This document shows positions 1 to 8,690 of a DNA stretch of 64,000 bases, piece by piece (the stretch's first letter is position 1; each line of letters opens with the position of its first letter). The translations under genes were made by a program, and so were the position numbers. The DNA comes from SZUA-36 sp963749115 (lineage in GTDB: Bacteria > Pseudomonadota > Gammaproteobacteria > Xanthomonadales > SZUA-36): the NCBI GenBank assembly GCA_963749115.1, contig CAVVLP010000016.1, positions 57,626 through 121,625 of the forward strand, written 5' to 3'. The notes below the pieces were generated by a model. That model was not told where the DNA came from, did not search any database, and worked only from the letters and a program-made list of their open reading frames with translations.

Positions 1-1065
1 TGCGACCGGGTGTATACCAAAGCGCACATTGACCCCTTTGGCGCGCAGCGTCTTGGTGATTTCATAAACGATATGCTGTGCCTGCGCAACGGCCATGCCA
101 TAGCCGGGAATAATCATGACTTCCTTGGCATTGGCAAGCAGTTCTGCTGTTTCTTCGGGCAGGATCGGTATAACTTCTCCCTGGTCTTCGCCGGATGCCG
201 CTGCCGGGGTTCCGCCACCGGTTCCGAAGCCGCCGGCTATCACCGACAGGAACTTGCGGTTCATCGCACGGCACATGATATAACTCAGAATCGCGCCGCT
301 CGAGCCAACCAGTGCACCGGTAACGATCAGCAGGTCATTACCCAGCATGAAGCCCGTTGCAGAAGCCGCCCAACCGGAATAACTGTTGAGCATTGAGACT
401 ACGACCGGCATGTCCGCACCGCCGATGGCCATCACCATGTGAATACCAAAAACCAGTGCGATTACCGTCATGATGATTAACGGTTGCATGCCACCACCGT
501 CCGCTGACTGCACGACGAACTGGTATCCGAACCAGATTGCTGCGACCAGCAGGCCAAGGTTGAAAAAGTGCCTGCCCGGTAAGGTCAGGGGTGAACCGCT
601 CATACGTCCGGACAATTTGCCAAACGCGATCACGGAACCCGAGAAAGTCACGGCACCAATCAGGACACCCAGGTAGGTTTCGATGTCATGGATGGTCAGT
701 TCGACACCCAGGTAGTGGCTTAGCCTTCCCGGATCCATGAAGTTGGCAAAACCAACGGCTACTGCGGCCAGACCGACCAGGCTGTGAAGGATCGCAACCA
801 GTTCAGGCATCTGGGTCATCTGCACGCGTTTGGCGGCAAAGATACCCACCGTGCCACCGACGAGCAGTGCAAGGATCAGGTACTCGTAGTGTTGGGTGAC
901 ATCGCCGGCAACTGTCGCAATGAGGGCGATCGCCATACCGGTAATGCCGTACCAATTACCCCGCCTGGCAGTTTCCTGATTGGAAAGTCCACCAAGGGCG
1001 AGAATGAATAGAATGGTCGCGATGATGTATGCGACCTGAATAATTCCTTCGTTTACCTCAAACAT
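1..1065 (-). CDS. pntB: NAD(P) transhydrogenase subunit beta, PntB (3' part missing at window edge)
   Basis: Membrane subunit of the proton-translocating transhydrogenase, which uses the proton gradient to reduce NADP+ with NADH. Translating the reverse strand from the ATG at 1065 gives MFEVNEGIIQVAYIIATILF, a PntB-type first membrane helix. Near the window edge the same frame reads PGYGMAVAQAQ followed by a VRFGIHPVAG-like stretch, the NADP(H)-binding domain III of PntB. The frame is the same at both ends over 355 codons, so no net shift is present. The C-terminal part (roughly 100 residues in family members) lies outside the window. A strong AGGAGG sits inside the last codons of pntA, seven bases after which the ATG follows, indicating translational coupling. 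Confidence 0.95.
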   Translation of the reverse strand, partial: MFEVNEGIIQVAYIIATILFILALGGLSNQETARRGNWYGITGMAIALIATVAGDVTQHYEYLILALLVGGTVGIFAAKRVQMTQMPELVAILHSLVGLAAVAVGFANFMDPGRLSHYLGVELTIHDIETYLGVLIGAVTFSGSVIAFGKLSGRMSGSPLTLPGRHFFNLGLLVAAIWFGYQFVVQSADGGGMQPLIIMTVIALVFGIHMVMAIGGADMPVVVSMLNSYSGWAASATGFMLGNDLLIVTGALVGSSGAILSYIMCRAMNRKFLSVIAGGFGTGGGTPAAASGEDQGEVIPILPEETAELLANAKEVMIIPGYGMAVAQAQHIVYEITKTLRAKGVNVRFGIHPVA

Positions 1066-1072
1066 GACGACC

Positions 1073-2605
1073 CTACCTCCTGAACATTTCAAGCATGCGA
1101 CGCGTTACGGCAAACCCGCCAAAGATATTGACGGAAGTGATAAGCACGGTTGCGATTGCTACCCATTTGATCACCTCGTTGTCTGAGCTAATCTGTATCA
1201 AAGCACCGATAATGATGATGCTGGATATCGCATTGGTCACACTCATTAAGGGCGTGTGTAGCGCTGCTGTAACGTTCCAGATCACCATGTAGCCAATAAA
1301 GCAGGCCAGCACGAATACCGTGAAATGGGCCATAAAGGATGGAGGTGCAACGGCACCCAGGCCCAGTAAGGCAAGACCTGCAATAACCATACCGATAATG
1401 GGTCCGGCCACAGAGCGTTTCTTTTCTGCCACCGGTGCCGGCGCTGGTGCCGGTTTCGGTTTGGAAGGCGCCACCGAAAGTTTAGGTGCCGGTGGCGGCC
1501 AGGTGGTTTTACCGTCCTTACATACGGTTGCGCCGCGTATGGCTTCGTCTTCCATGTCGACAACGATCTGACCGTCTTTCTCAGGTGTCATATCCGTCAG
1601 CAGGTGACGTAAATTACTCGCATACAACTGGCTTGACTGTGCTGCCAGCCTGCTTGCCATATCGGTGTATCCAATAATGGTAACGCCATTATGTTCGATT
1701 ACTTTTCCGGGTTCGGTCAGTTCACAGTTGCCACCTTGTTCGGCGGCCAGGTCGACGATGACACTACCGTCTTTCATGGAATCAACCATATCCGCCAAAA
1801 CGAGGCGTGGAGCCGGTCGGCCCGGGATCAGTGCGGTCGTGATGATGATATCCACGTCTTTGGCCTGTTCAGCAAACAACGCCATTTCAGCCTTGATGAA
1901 CTCATCACTCATCACCTTGGCGTAGCCACCTTCACCTGAACCGTCTTCGTCTTCAAAGTCCAGCATCAGGAATTCGGCATCCATACTTTCGATCTGTTCC
2001 TTGACCTCGGGACGGGTATCGAAAGAACGGACGATGGCCCCCATACTCTTGGCAGCGCCAATGGCAGCCAGACCGGCAACGCCCGCGCCAATGACCAATA
2101 CCTTGGCAGGCGGTACTTTACCGGCAGCAGTGATCTGGCCGGTGAAAAAGCGTCCGAAATGCTGGGCTGCTTCAACCACGGCCCGATAACCCGCGATGTT
2201 TGCCATGGAGCTAAGAGCATCCATTTTCTGGGCACGGGATATACGTGGAATGCTGTCCATGGCCAGGGCTGTCACGCCGCTGTCGGTGAGCTTTTGTAAT
2301 AGCTCCGGATTTTGAGCAGGCCAGAGGAAACTGATAAGCGTCTGGCCGGATTTCAGGCGGGATGCTTCTTCGTCATCCGGACCGCGAACCTTCATCACGA
2401 TGTCGGAATCGTTCCAGATCTCGTCCACAGAAACAACGGAACATCCGGCTGCTTCATAACTCGCATCAGAATAACTGGCAGCGGCACCTGCATTGGATTC
2501 AACCGCTACTTCAAAGCCCATCTTGATTAACTGGGCAGCCACGTCTGGGGTTGTGGCAACGCGTTTTTCGCCCGCGTATAACTCCTTCGGTACACCGATT
2601 CTCAT
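1073..2605 (-). CDS. pntA: NAD(P) transhydrogenase subunit alpha, PntA
   Basis: NAD(H)-binding subunit of the proton-translocating transhydrogenase, partner of PntB immediately downstream. It is 510 residues, the length of the single-chain alpha subunit of enterobacteria. It starts MRIGVPKE, the typical alanine-dehydrogenase-like N-terminus, has the dinucleotide-binding loop VIGAGVAGLAA near residue 170, then a Pro/Ala/Lys-rich linker near residues 375-395 and about four membrane segments at the C-terminus. Some bacteria split this gene into pntAa and pntAb; here it is fused. The 256-bp spacer upstream separates it from murU on the same strand, so it probably has its own promoter. Confidence 0.96.
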   Translation of the reverse strand: MRIGVPKELYAGEKRVATTPDVAAQLIKMGFEVAVESNAGAAASYSDASYEAAGCSVVSVDEIWNDSDIVMKVRGPDDEEASRLKSGQTLISFLWPAQNPELLQKLTDSGVTALAMDSIPRISRAQKMDALSSMANIAGYRAVVEAAQHFGRFFTGQITAAGKVPPAKVLVIGAGVAGLAAIGAAKSMGAIVRSFDTRPEVKEQIESMDAEFLMLDFEDEDGSGEGGYAKVMSDEFIKAEMALFAEQAKDVDIIITTALIPGRPAPRLVLADMVDSMKDGSVIVDLAAEQGGNCELTEPGKVIEHNGVTIIGYTDMASRLAAQSSQLYASNLRHLLTDMTPEKDGQIVVDMEDEAIRGATVCKDGKTTWPPPAPKLSVAPSKPKPAPAPAPVAEKKRSVAGPIIGMVIAGLALLGLGAVAPPSFMAHFTVFVLACFIGYMVIWNVTAALHTPLMSVTNAISSIIIIGALIQISSDNEVIKWVAIATVLITSVNIFGGFAVTRRMLEMFRR

Positions 2606-2861
2606 AAGAAATCTCCGGATGGTTTGCCTTTTATAACTAGGGTTACTTTAATTAATGATCTCACTGTTCTTTATTGATCAACTTAGCCAGCAAAAATGGT
2701 TTGCTGAAATATTAATTTGACCGCGAGTATACCCACAAAACCCGCCAATACTACGACCTAGGTCAATAAAGTCTCATTGAGTCCAAATTTCTTTCACCAA
2801 GTGCGGTTTTAAGGTGTTCAATTAATGACTCAATGAACCACAGGTTGGGACACCGGTGTGG

Positions 2862-3522
2862 TTAATTAAGCTGAACCCGCAGGTTCTCAAGCCTTTCCAG
2901 GGTGCCAATGTCGTGCCAGGCGCCTTTATACAGTTCCCCCGTCACTTGCTGCTGCTTCATTGCTGTCTGCAGCATGGGTACCACGGAGAAATTGCCTATG
3001 GCTACAGAAGCGAAGAAGCGGGGGTTATAAACGCTGATGCCGCTGAAAGTATGGAGCGCCGGGCCGGTTTCACTGACATAGCCGCCGTGTAATGAAAAGT
3101 CACCGCCGGGGTGATGAGCAGGGTTGGGCACAAGCACCAGGTGGGCGTGAGTCACACTTGATGGCTCTTAGTCTTGCCAGTGGATAAGAAGTGAATATGT
3201 CACCATTGATGATGGTAAACGGGCTTTCGCCTAACATGGCTAGTGCCTGCCTGATGCCGCCGCCGGTACCCAGTGCACCGGGTGGTTCGGGCGAATAATG
3301 GATTTTCAACCCCCGCTTGGATCCATCACCCAGCGTATCCCGAATTTGGTCACCCAGGTGGGACAGGTTGATAACAACTTCTCTGAACCCGGCCGCCGCC
3401 AGGTTATCAAGGTGATACTCGATCAGCAGTTTGCCACCGACCTCCAACAGGGGTTTGGGTGTCGTATCCGTCAAAGGTCGTAAGCGTTCACCGCGGCCTG
3501 CGGCCAGTATCATGGCACGCAT
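2862..3522 (-). CDS. murU: N-acetylmuramate alpha-1-phosphate uridylyltransferase MurU, frame broken by +1 shift
   Basis: Nucleotidyltransferase that makes UDP-MurNAc from MurNAc-1-P in the recycling route that bypasses MurA/MurB. The first part (3522 to about 3155) starts MRAMILAAGRGERLRPLTD, the sugar-nucleotidyltransferase signature, and contains GTGGGIRQAL and INGDIF. The second part (3155 to 2862) continues in the next frame with THAHLVLVPNPAHHPGGDFSL and ends ...WHDIGTLERLENL, the normal family C-terminus. Joining them after ...LARLRAIK at about 3155 by skipping one base gives a full-length protein of about 220 residues. It overlaps amgK by 13 bp, the usual amgK-murU arrangement. The shift is either real inactivation or a one-base insertion error. 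Confidence 0.85.
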
Positions 3523-4502
3523 TCAGTTTCCTCCAGAATGTCCAGCATTCCGGCAAATTCCGGGTAAAGACGTAGCGTACTGGTAATGTAATCATAAAAA
3601 CGTGGAATTAATTCAAGATAGCCGTTTTTTCCGTCCCGGTAATAGAGTCGGGCGAAAATTCCGACAACTTTGAAGTTGCGCTGTAAACCCATCAGGTCGC
3701 AATAACGCCGCCACGGTTCTGTTGCAATATCAAGATCGAGTTTTACGCGGATATCTTCCATCCATTCCTCGATTTGCGGTCGTGGCCAACTGATGTAACG
3801 GTCCCATATCAGCGAAATAAAATCATAGGTGACCGGCCCTTTGACAGCATCCTGAAAATCAATGATGCCGATCGTGTTGTTGCCGGTTCTGAGCAGGTTA
3901 CACGAGTGAAAATCACGATGGACAAAGCACTGGGGTTGTTCCATGGCCGAGTCAATGATACTCATACAAAAGTCATCCCAAATCGAATCAAACTGCTCAC
4001 GGGGCATGGCTTGACGATGTCGATCCAGGTACCAGTTGGGAAAGAGGTCCATGTCTCTGCGTAACTTCCTGTAGTCAAACCCGGGAAGGCCAGTGGTATC
4101 TGTGGTTAATGCGAAATCTTTGAGTACATCGAACAGACCCGGGAAAAGGGAAGCGACGGTCTGTTCATTCAACAGTCCGCGATATAACTCGTCGCCCAGG
4201 TCTTCCAGCAACAGGAAGCCGTTTTGCCGGTCGGCGTAAACAATCTCCGGCGCGTGCAGATCTGCCTTTCTCAGACGTCGGTCGATGTCAATAAATGGTT
4301 CAACATCGTCGGCGGGCGGCGGTGAGTCCATCAGTATTCGTGACTCACCATTGGCCTGCAGTCTGAAATAGCGCCGGAAACTGGCGTCACCGGCAATGTC
4401 CCGAAATTCAGAATCAAGATTGACACCCATTTGTTGTAACCAGGTGCGGGCCTGCTCAAGACGCTGGTCGATTTGTGTTGTTTTTGCGCCGGATAATTTC
4501 AT
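3510..4502 (-). CDS. amgK: N-acetylmuramate/N-acetylglucosamine anomeric kinase AmgK
   Basis: Phosphotransferase-fold sugar kinase that phosphorylates MurNAc at C1, feeding MurU. The 330-residue protein shows the aminoglycoside-phosphotransferase kinase motifs: the Brenner loop VHRDFHSCNLL near residue 195 with the catalytic Asp, and the Mg-binding GIIDFQDAVKGP near residue 215. Its length and the phrase LMDSPPPADDVEPF are typical of AmgK. The 3' end overlaps murU by 13 bp, which supports a shared recycling role over antibiotic resistance. It is transcribed divergently from sufR, with about 120 bp between them. Confidence 0.88.
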   Translation of the reverse strand: MKLSGAKTTQIDQRLEQARTWLQQMGVNLDSEFRDIAGDASFRRYFRLQANGESRILMDSPPPADDVEPFIDIDRRLRKADLHAPEIVYADRQNGFLLLEDLGDELYRGLLNEQTVASLFPGLFDVLKDFALTTDTTGLPGFDYRKLRRDMDLFPNWYLDRHRQAMPREQFDSIWDDFCMSIIDSAMEQPQCFVHRDFHSCNLLRTGNNTIGIIDFQDAVKGPVTYDFISLIWDRYISWPRPQIEEWMEDIRVKLDLDIATEPWRRYCDLMGLQRNFKVVGIFARLYYRDGKNGYLELIPRFYDYITSTLRLYPEFAGMLDILEETECVP

Positions 4503-4554
4503 GGGGTGGATTTTGCCGTAAACCGCTCTCCGATGAAATGCCGGAGTTGGTGTC

Positions 4555-4583
4555 TTGAAAGTGTACTAATATGGTACTATATC
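4555..4583 (+). promoter_or_regulatory. suf operon promoter with direct-repeat operator
   Basis: TTGAAA (4555-4560) and TATATC (4578-4583) are separated by exactly 17 bp, a sigma-70-type layout. The spacer and -10 region carry the direct repeat GTACTA at 4563-4568 and 4574-4579, 11 bp apart, so both copies lie on the same DNA face. An Rrf2-type regulator gene starts 41 bp downstream, so this is a likely site of autorepression. Promoter geometry is seen directly; regulator binding is inferred. Confidence 0.5.
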
Positions 4584-4623
4584 AAATTCAACGTGGTTTT
4601 ATTAGCGGGATTGCAAGTTAAAT

Positions 4624-5071
4624 ATGTTACGCATTAGCAAAATGACAGATTACGCCATTATGGTCATGGTTGAACTGCATGCTTCACATGGTGAAGTGTT
4701 AAGCGCCCATGCCCTTGCCGAACGTTCGCGCCTGGAGTTGCCAACAGTTAGCAAGGTGCTGAAGTTACTGGTTAAAACAAACCTGGTTGATTCTTATCGT
4801 GGCAGCAACGGGGGTTATAGTCTCGAACGCAAGGCACGATGATATCAGCGTCGCCGAAATTATTGCGGCCATCGAAGGGCCGATTGCGATGACCGAGTGC
4901 AGTGTGGAAGAGGGTCTGTGTGCCCAGGAGTCCATATGCAGTTTGCGTGGTAACTGGCAACGTATTTCTGTTGCGGTTGCACGAGCGATGGAAGGCGTTT
5001 CCCTGGCAGAAATGGCCCAACCTGTGAAACCGGGTGCGCGGCCTTTACATATCACCACGCTGAATGCGTGA
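4624..5071 (+). CDS. Rrf2-family Fe-S regulator of the SUF operon, frame broken by +1 shift
   Basis: IscR/SufR-type repressor. The first part (4624-4842) is MLRISKMTDYAIMVMVELHA with a winged helix through ...GGYSLERKAR, then TGA. The second part continues one base further on with DDISVAEIIAAIEGPIA and a cluster-binding segment with three cysteines, spaced C-x6-C-x5-C (CSVEEGLCAQESIC), as in IscR, where they hold a [2Fe-2S] cluster. Skipping one base at the CGA-TGA-TAT junction near 4840 restores a protein of about 148 residues ending at 5071. It heads sufBCDS in the same direction, 35 bp before sufB. Proteobacterial SUF operons commonly carry this regulator first (often called sufR or iscR-like). 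Confidence 0.85.
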
Positions 5072-5106
5072 ACCTACAGAATTTATGAAAAGGAACGATT
5101 AGAGAT

Positions 5107-6555
5107 ATGAGCGGCGAAACATCCACTATCGACAAAATGGTTGAGCAGAAATACCAGCACGGCTTTGTAACGGATATTGAGTCCGATACGCTGCCGCCAG
5201 GTTTGTCTGCAGATGTCATCAGGGCTATATCAGCGCGTAAGAATGAGCCTGTATGGTTGCTTGAATGGCGCTTGAAAGCCTATGAGCACTGGCTGGGAAT
5301 GGAACAGCCGGACTGGGCACACCTGAATATTGAACCCATAGATTTCCAGGCGATCTCTTATTTTTCTGCGCCGAAGTCAGATAAGGACCGTCCGCAGAGC
5401 CTTGATGATGTTGACCCCAAGTTGCTGGAAACCTATGACAAACTGGGTGTTCCCCTGCATGAACGTGCGCGGCTGGCCGGTGTGGCCGTGGATGCGGTCT
5501 TTGATTCGGTTTCCGTGGGTACGACCTTCAAGGCTGAACTCAAAAAAGCGGGTGTTATTTTTTGCTCATTCTCCGAAGCCGTGCAGGATCATCCCGAACT
5601 TGTGAAACAGTACCTCGGTACCGTGGTGCCCCAACGTGACAACTATTTCGCTGCGCTCAACTGCGCGGTATTTACTGACGGCAGTTTTGTGTTCATACCC
5701 AGGGGTGTGCGTTGCCCGATGGAGTTATCCACTTACTTCCGTATCAACGCCGCGGAAACCGGCCAGTTTGAGCGTACGCTGATTGTCGCCGAGGAAGGTA
5801 GCCATGTCAGTTATCTCGAGGGTTGCACAGCCCCGATGCGTGATGAGAACCAGCTGCATGCCGCGGTCGTGGAACTGGTTGCGCTGGAAGACGCGAATAT
5901 CAAGTACTCAACCGTGCAGAACTGGTACCCGGGCGATGAGAATGGTGTGGGTGGAATCTACAATTTCGTCACCAAGCGAGGCGATTGTCGTGGCGCACGT
6001 TCGCGAATTTCATGGACACAGGTAGAGACGGGTTCAGCGATTACCTGGAAATACCCAAGCTGTATCCTGCGTGGTGATGATTCGGTGGGCGAGTTTTACT
6101 CGGTGGCTCTGACTAATAATCATCAACAGGCTGATACCGGCACCAAGATGATTCATATTGGTCGTAATACACGCAGCAAAATCATATCCAAGGGTATTTC
6201 GGCCGGCCAGGGCCAAAACGCGTACCGCGGGTTGGTCAGGATTACACCCCGGGCAGAGAATGCACGCAACTATACACAATGCGACTCGATGCTGATCGGC
6301 AAGAAATGTGGGGCGCATACCTTTCCATATATCGAGGTTCGAAATCCGACTGCCAAGGTCGAGCATGAAGCCACGACATCCAGAATAGGCGAAGATCAAT
6401 TATTTTATTGTCTGCAACGCGGTATTTCTGAAGAAGATGCGGTTTCCATGATTGTCGATGGTTTCTGTAAACAGGTATTCAAGGAATTACCCATGGAATT
6501 TGCAGTTGAGGCCAAGGCTTTGCTGGAAGTCAGCCTGGAAGGTGCCGTGGGTTAG
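5107..6555 (+). CDS. sufB: Fe-S cluster scaffold protein SufB
   Basis: Core scaffold of the SUF Fe-S assembly machinery; forms the SufBC2D complex in the cytoplasm. It is 482 residues, the usual length, and shows the conserved block around residues 390-440: NYTQCDSMLIGKKCGAHTFP followed by the VEHEATTSRIGEDQLFY stretch. A ribosome site AAAAGGAAC lies about 12 bp before the ATG at 5107. It is followed by sufC after 36 bp. No break is seen in the frame. Confidence 0.97.
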   Translation: MSGETSTIDKMVEQKYQHGFVTDIESDTLPPGLSADVIRAISARKNEPVWLLEWRLKAYEHWLGMEQPDWAHLNIEPIDFQAISYFSAPKSDKDRPQSLDDVDPKLLETYDKLGVPLHERARLAGVAVDAVFDSVSVGTTFKAELKKAGVIFCSFSEAVQDHPELVKQYLGTVVPQRDNYFAALNCAVFTDGSFVFIPRGVRCPMELSTYFRINAAETGQFERTLIVAEEGSHVSYLEGCTAPMRDENQLHAAVVELVALEDANIKYSTVQNWYPGDENGVGGIYNFVTKRGDCRGARSRISWTQVETGSAITWKYPSCILRGDDSVGEFYSVALTNNHQQADTGTKMIHIGRNTRSKIISKGISAGQGQNAYRGLVRITPRAENARNYTQCDSMLIGKKCGAHTFPYIEVRNPTAKVEHEATTSRIGEDQLFYCLQRGISEEDAVSMIVDGFCKQVFKELPMEFAVEAKALLEVSLEGAVG

Positions 6556-6591
6556 CGGAAATTTAAGAGAGACGAAGGACACACTAAGAAT

Positions 6592-7392
6592 ATGTCAAGT
6601 ATGTTAAAAATTACAAACCTGCACGCAACCGTTGCAGGCAAAGAAATACTCAAAGGTCTTAACCTGGAGTTAAAGGCTGGTGAAATTCACGCCATAATGG
6701 GCCCGAATGGCGCAGGTAAAAGCACCCTGGGTAACGTCCTCGCCGGGCGGGAAGGTTATGACGTAACCGAGGGGGAGGTCTTGTTTAATGGCAAGAACCT
6801 GCTCGAACTCGAACCGGAAGAACGCGCCTGTGAAGGTGTGTTTATGGCCTTTCAGTATCCGGTTGAAATTCCCGGCGTCAACAATACCTATTTTCTGCGC
6901 GCTGCTCTGAATGCACAACGTAAGTACCGTGGTGAAGAAATGCTGGACTCGGTTGGTTTCTTGCGCCTGGTGCGGCAAAAACTCGAGGTTCTGCATATCG
7001 GTGATGAGCTTTTACACCGTGCGGTTAATGAAGGTTTCTCCGGTGGTGAGAAAAAGCGTAACGAAATTTTCCAGATGGCGGTTCTTGAACCGACACTGGC
7101 CATTTTGGATGAGACCGACTCCGGTCTCGATATTGATGCACTTAAAACGGTTGCTGAAGGTGTCAATCGGCTGCGCTCGAAAGACCGCGGAATGATCGTA
7201 GTAACCCACTACCAGCGACTCCTGGACTATATCGTGCCGGACAAGGTGCATGTATTGGCGGATGGCAAACTGGTGGCGACCGGTGGCGCTGAGCTTGCCT
7301 TGAAACTGGAAGAGCAGGGTTATGCCTGGCTGGAAGATGGCGGTATTGCCACCCTCGACGTTGATTCTGCAGTGCAAACGGCAAACTCATGA
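6592..7392 (+). CDS. sufC: Fe-S assembly ATPase SufC
   Basis: ABC-type ATPase that powers the SufBCD scaffold. The 266-residue protein has Walker A GPNGAGKST near residue 39, signature SGGEKKRNEI near residue 148 and Walker B LAILDETDSGLDID near residue 168, the SufC variant with Asp-Ser-Gly-Leu-Asp. The stop overlaps the start of sufD by four bases (ATGA), indicating coupled translation. MSSM gives a start at 6592; a Met three codons later is an alternative. Confidence 0.97.
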   Translation: MSSMLKITNLHATVAGKEILKGLNLELKAGEIHAIMGPNGAGKSTLGNVLAGREGYDVTEGEVLFNGKNLLELEPEERACEGVFMAFQYPVEIPGVNNTYFLRAALNAQRKYRGEEMLDSVGFLRLVRQKLEVLHIGDELLHRAVNEGFSGGEKKRNEIFQMAVLEPTLAILDETDSGLDIDALKTVAEGVNRLRSKDRGMIVVTHYQRLLDYIVPDKVHVLADGKLVATGGAELALKLEEQGYAWLEDGGIATLDVDSAVQTANS

Positions 7393-8690
7393 GTGAGTTG
7401 TCTGCAAAACTGGCCGCAGCTTTGCCCAGCAATAGTGGGGTCCAACCCCAATGGCTGAAAAATTTACGTGAAACGGGTGCGGAGCAATTCCGGACGATCG
7501 GCCTGCCCACACGCAAGAGTGAAGCATGGAAATATACAGGTCTTGGCACAATAGACCAGGCCGATGTGAGGATGGTGTCTGGTTTTACGACTCCTTTTTC
7601 AGAGGAGTCACACCCGCTACCACTGGTGGAAACGGGACTTCAGCTCAAGCTGCTTGATGGAAAACTCCTGGCGCAAACCGGAGACGGGCCAACCGGACTG
7701 ACCGTGATGCCATTGGCCGATGCACTTGGTTCCGGTGTTAAGGGGCTACGGGCTATGCTGGAGTCACTTGCGGAAACACAGACTAAAGGTGCATCCGGGC
7801 ACGGCTTTAGTGCTTTGAACTCCGCCACACTGGAGTCCGGGTTACTTATTCATGTTGCAAGCGGTATTGATGCCGGGCAGTTATCCCTGCTCTGGTCAAC
7901 TTCACAGGACGAAACGCCCTTATTGTTTAATTCCCGTATCTGCGTAATGCTTGAGAAGGGTGCAAAGCTTGAGTTGCTGGAGCAGTTTGAAAGCACGGGT
8001 GACAATGCAAATACCAGCAATATCATTTTGCAGGCAGAACTTGGTGACGGGTCTCGTTTGCAGCATATCCGTTTTCAACAGGAAGCTGAAAAGGCCGTGT
8101 TGATCACACGTACCGAGGTTTCGCAGCAGGCAGATAGTGAGTACGCCTACTTCGGCTTTGATCTCGGCGGCGGTTTGGTTCGTCACGATTTGCATGCGTC
8201 ACTACTGGGTAGCGGTGCAAAATCCAGTATCAATGGTGCCTATCTACTGGATGGCAGCCGTCATGTAGATAACCATACCAGGGTCGACCATATTGCCCCC
8301 GGCGGTTTCAGTGATCAGTACTTCAGGGGTGTTGCCGGTGGTAGTGGCCGTGCCGTTTTCAATACGGCGGTCTGTGTACATCCGGGCGCCGATGAAACTG
8401 AAGCAAGGCAGTCCAACGCGAATATCCTGTTATCTGCCCGTGCCGAGATTGATACCAAGCCGGAACTTGAAATTTACGCCGATGAAGTGGTCGCGAGCCA
8501 TGGCGCAACCGTCGGGCAGCTGGATGAACTGGCCGTGTTTTATTTGCGTAGCAGGGGGCTTAGTGAGCAGGAAGCACGCCAGATGTTGACCACCGCATTT
8601 TGCCAGTCAGTCAGCGATAAACTGTCAGACCCGGTTTTGGGTGGAGTGATTTCACAGCGCATGATGGACGTCATGCCCCAGGCTGAGTAA
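7389..8690 (+). CDS. sufD: Fe-S cluster assembly protein SufD
   Basis: SufB paralogue that completes the SufBC2D scaffold and helps iron entry. It is 433 residues. The C-terminal beta-helix block contains RVDHIAPGGFSDQYFRGV, the QSNANILLSARAEIDTKPEL stretch and the SHGATVGQLDELAVFYLRSR stretch, all diagnostic of SufD. It begins four bases before the sufC stop and ends directly against the sufS start. Confidence 0.96.
   Translation: MSELSAKLAAALPSNSGVQPQWLKNLRETGAEQFRTIGLPTRKSEAWKYTGLGTIDQADVRMVSGFTTPFSEESHPLPLVETGLQLKLLDGKLLAQTGDGPTGLTVMPLADALGSGVKGLRAMLESLAETQTKGASGHGFSALNSATLESGLLIHVASGIDAGQLSLLWSTSQDETPLLFNSRICVMLEKGAKLELLEQFESTGDNANTSNIILQAELGDGSRLQHIRFQQEAEKAVLITRTEVSQQADSEYAYFGFDLGGGLVRHDLHASLLGSGAKSSINGAYLLDGSRHVDNHTRVDHIAPGGFSDQYFRGVAGGSGRAVFNTAVCVHPGADETEARQSNANILLSARAEIDTKPELEIYADEVVASHGATVGQLDELAVFYLRSRGLSEQEARQMLTTAFCQSVSDKLSDPVLGGVISQRMMDVMPQAE

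Noticed and set aside
2836..2863. 7-bp inverted repeat AACCACA/TGTGGTT at the murU stop codon as a terminator
   Set aside because: The stem is short, the loop 14 bases, and no T-run follows on the minus strand.
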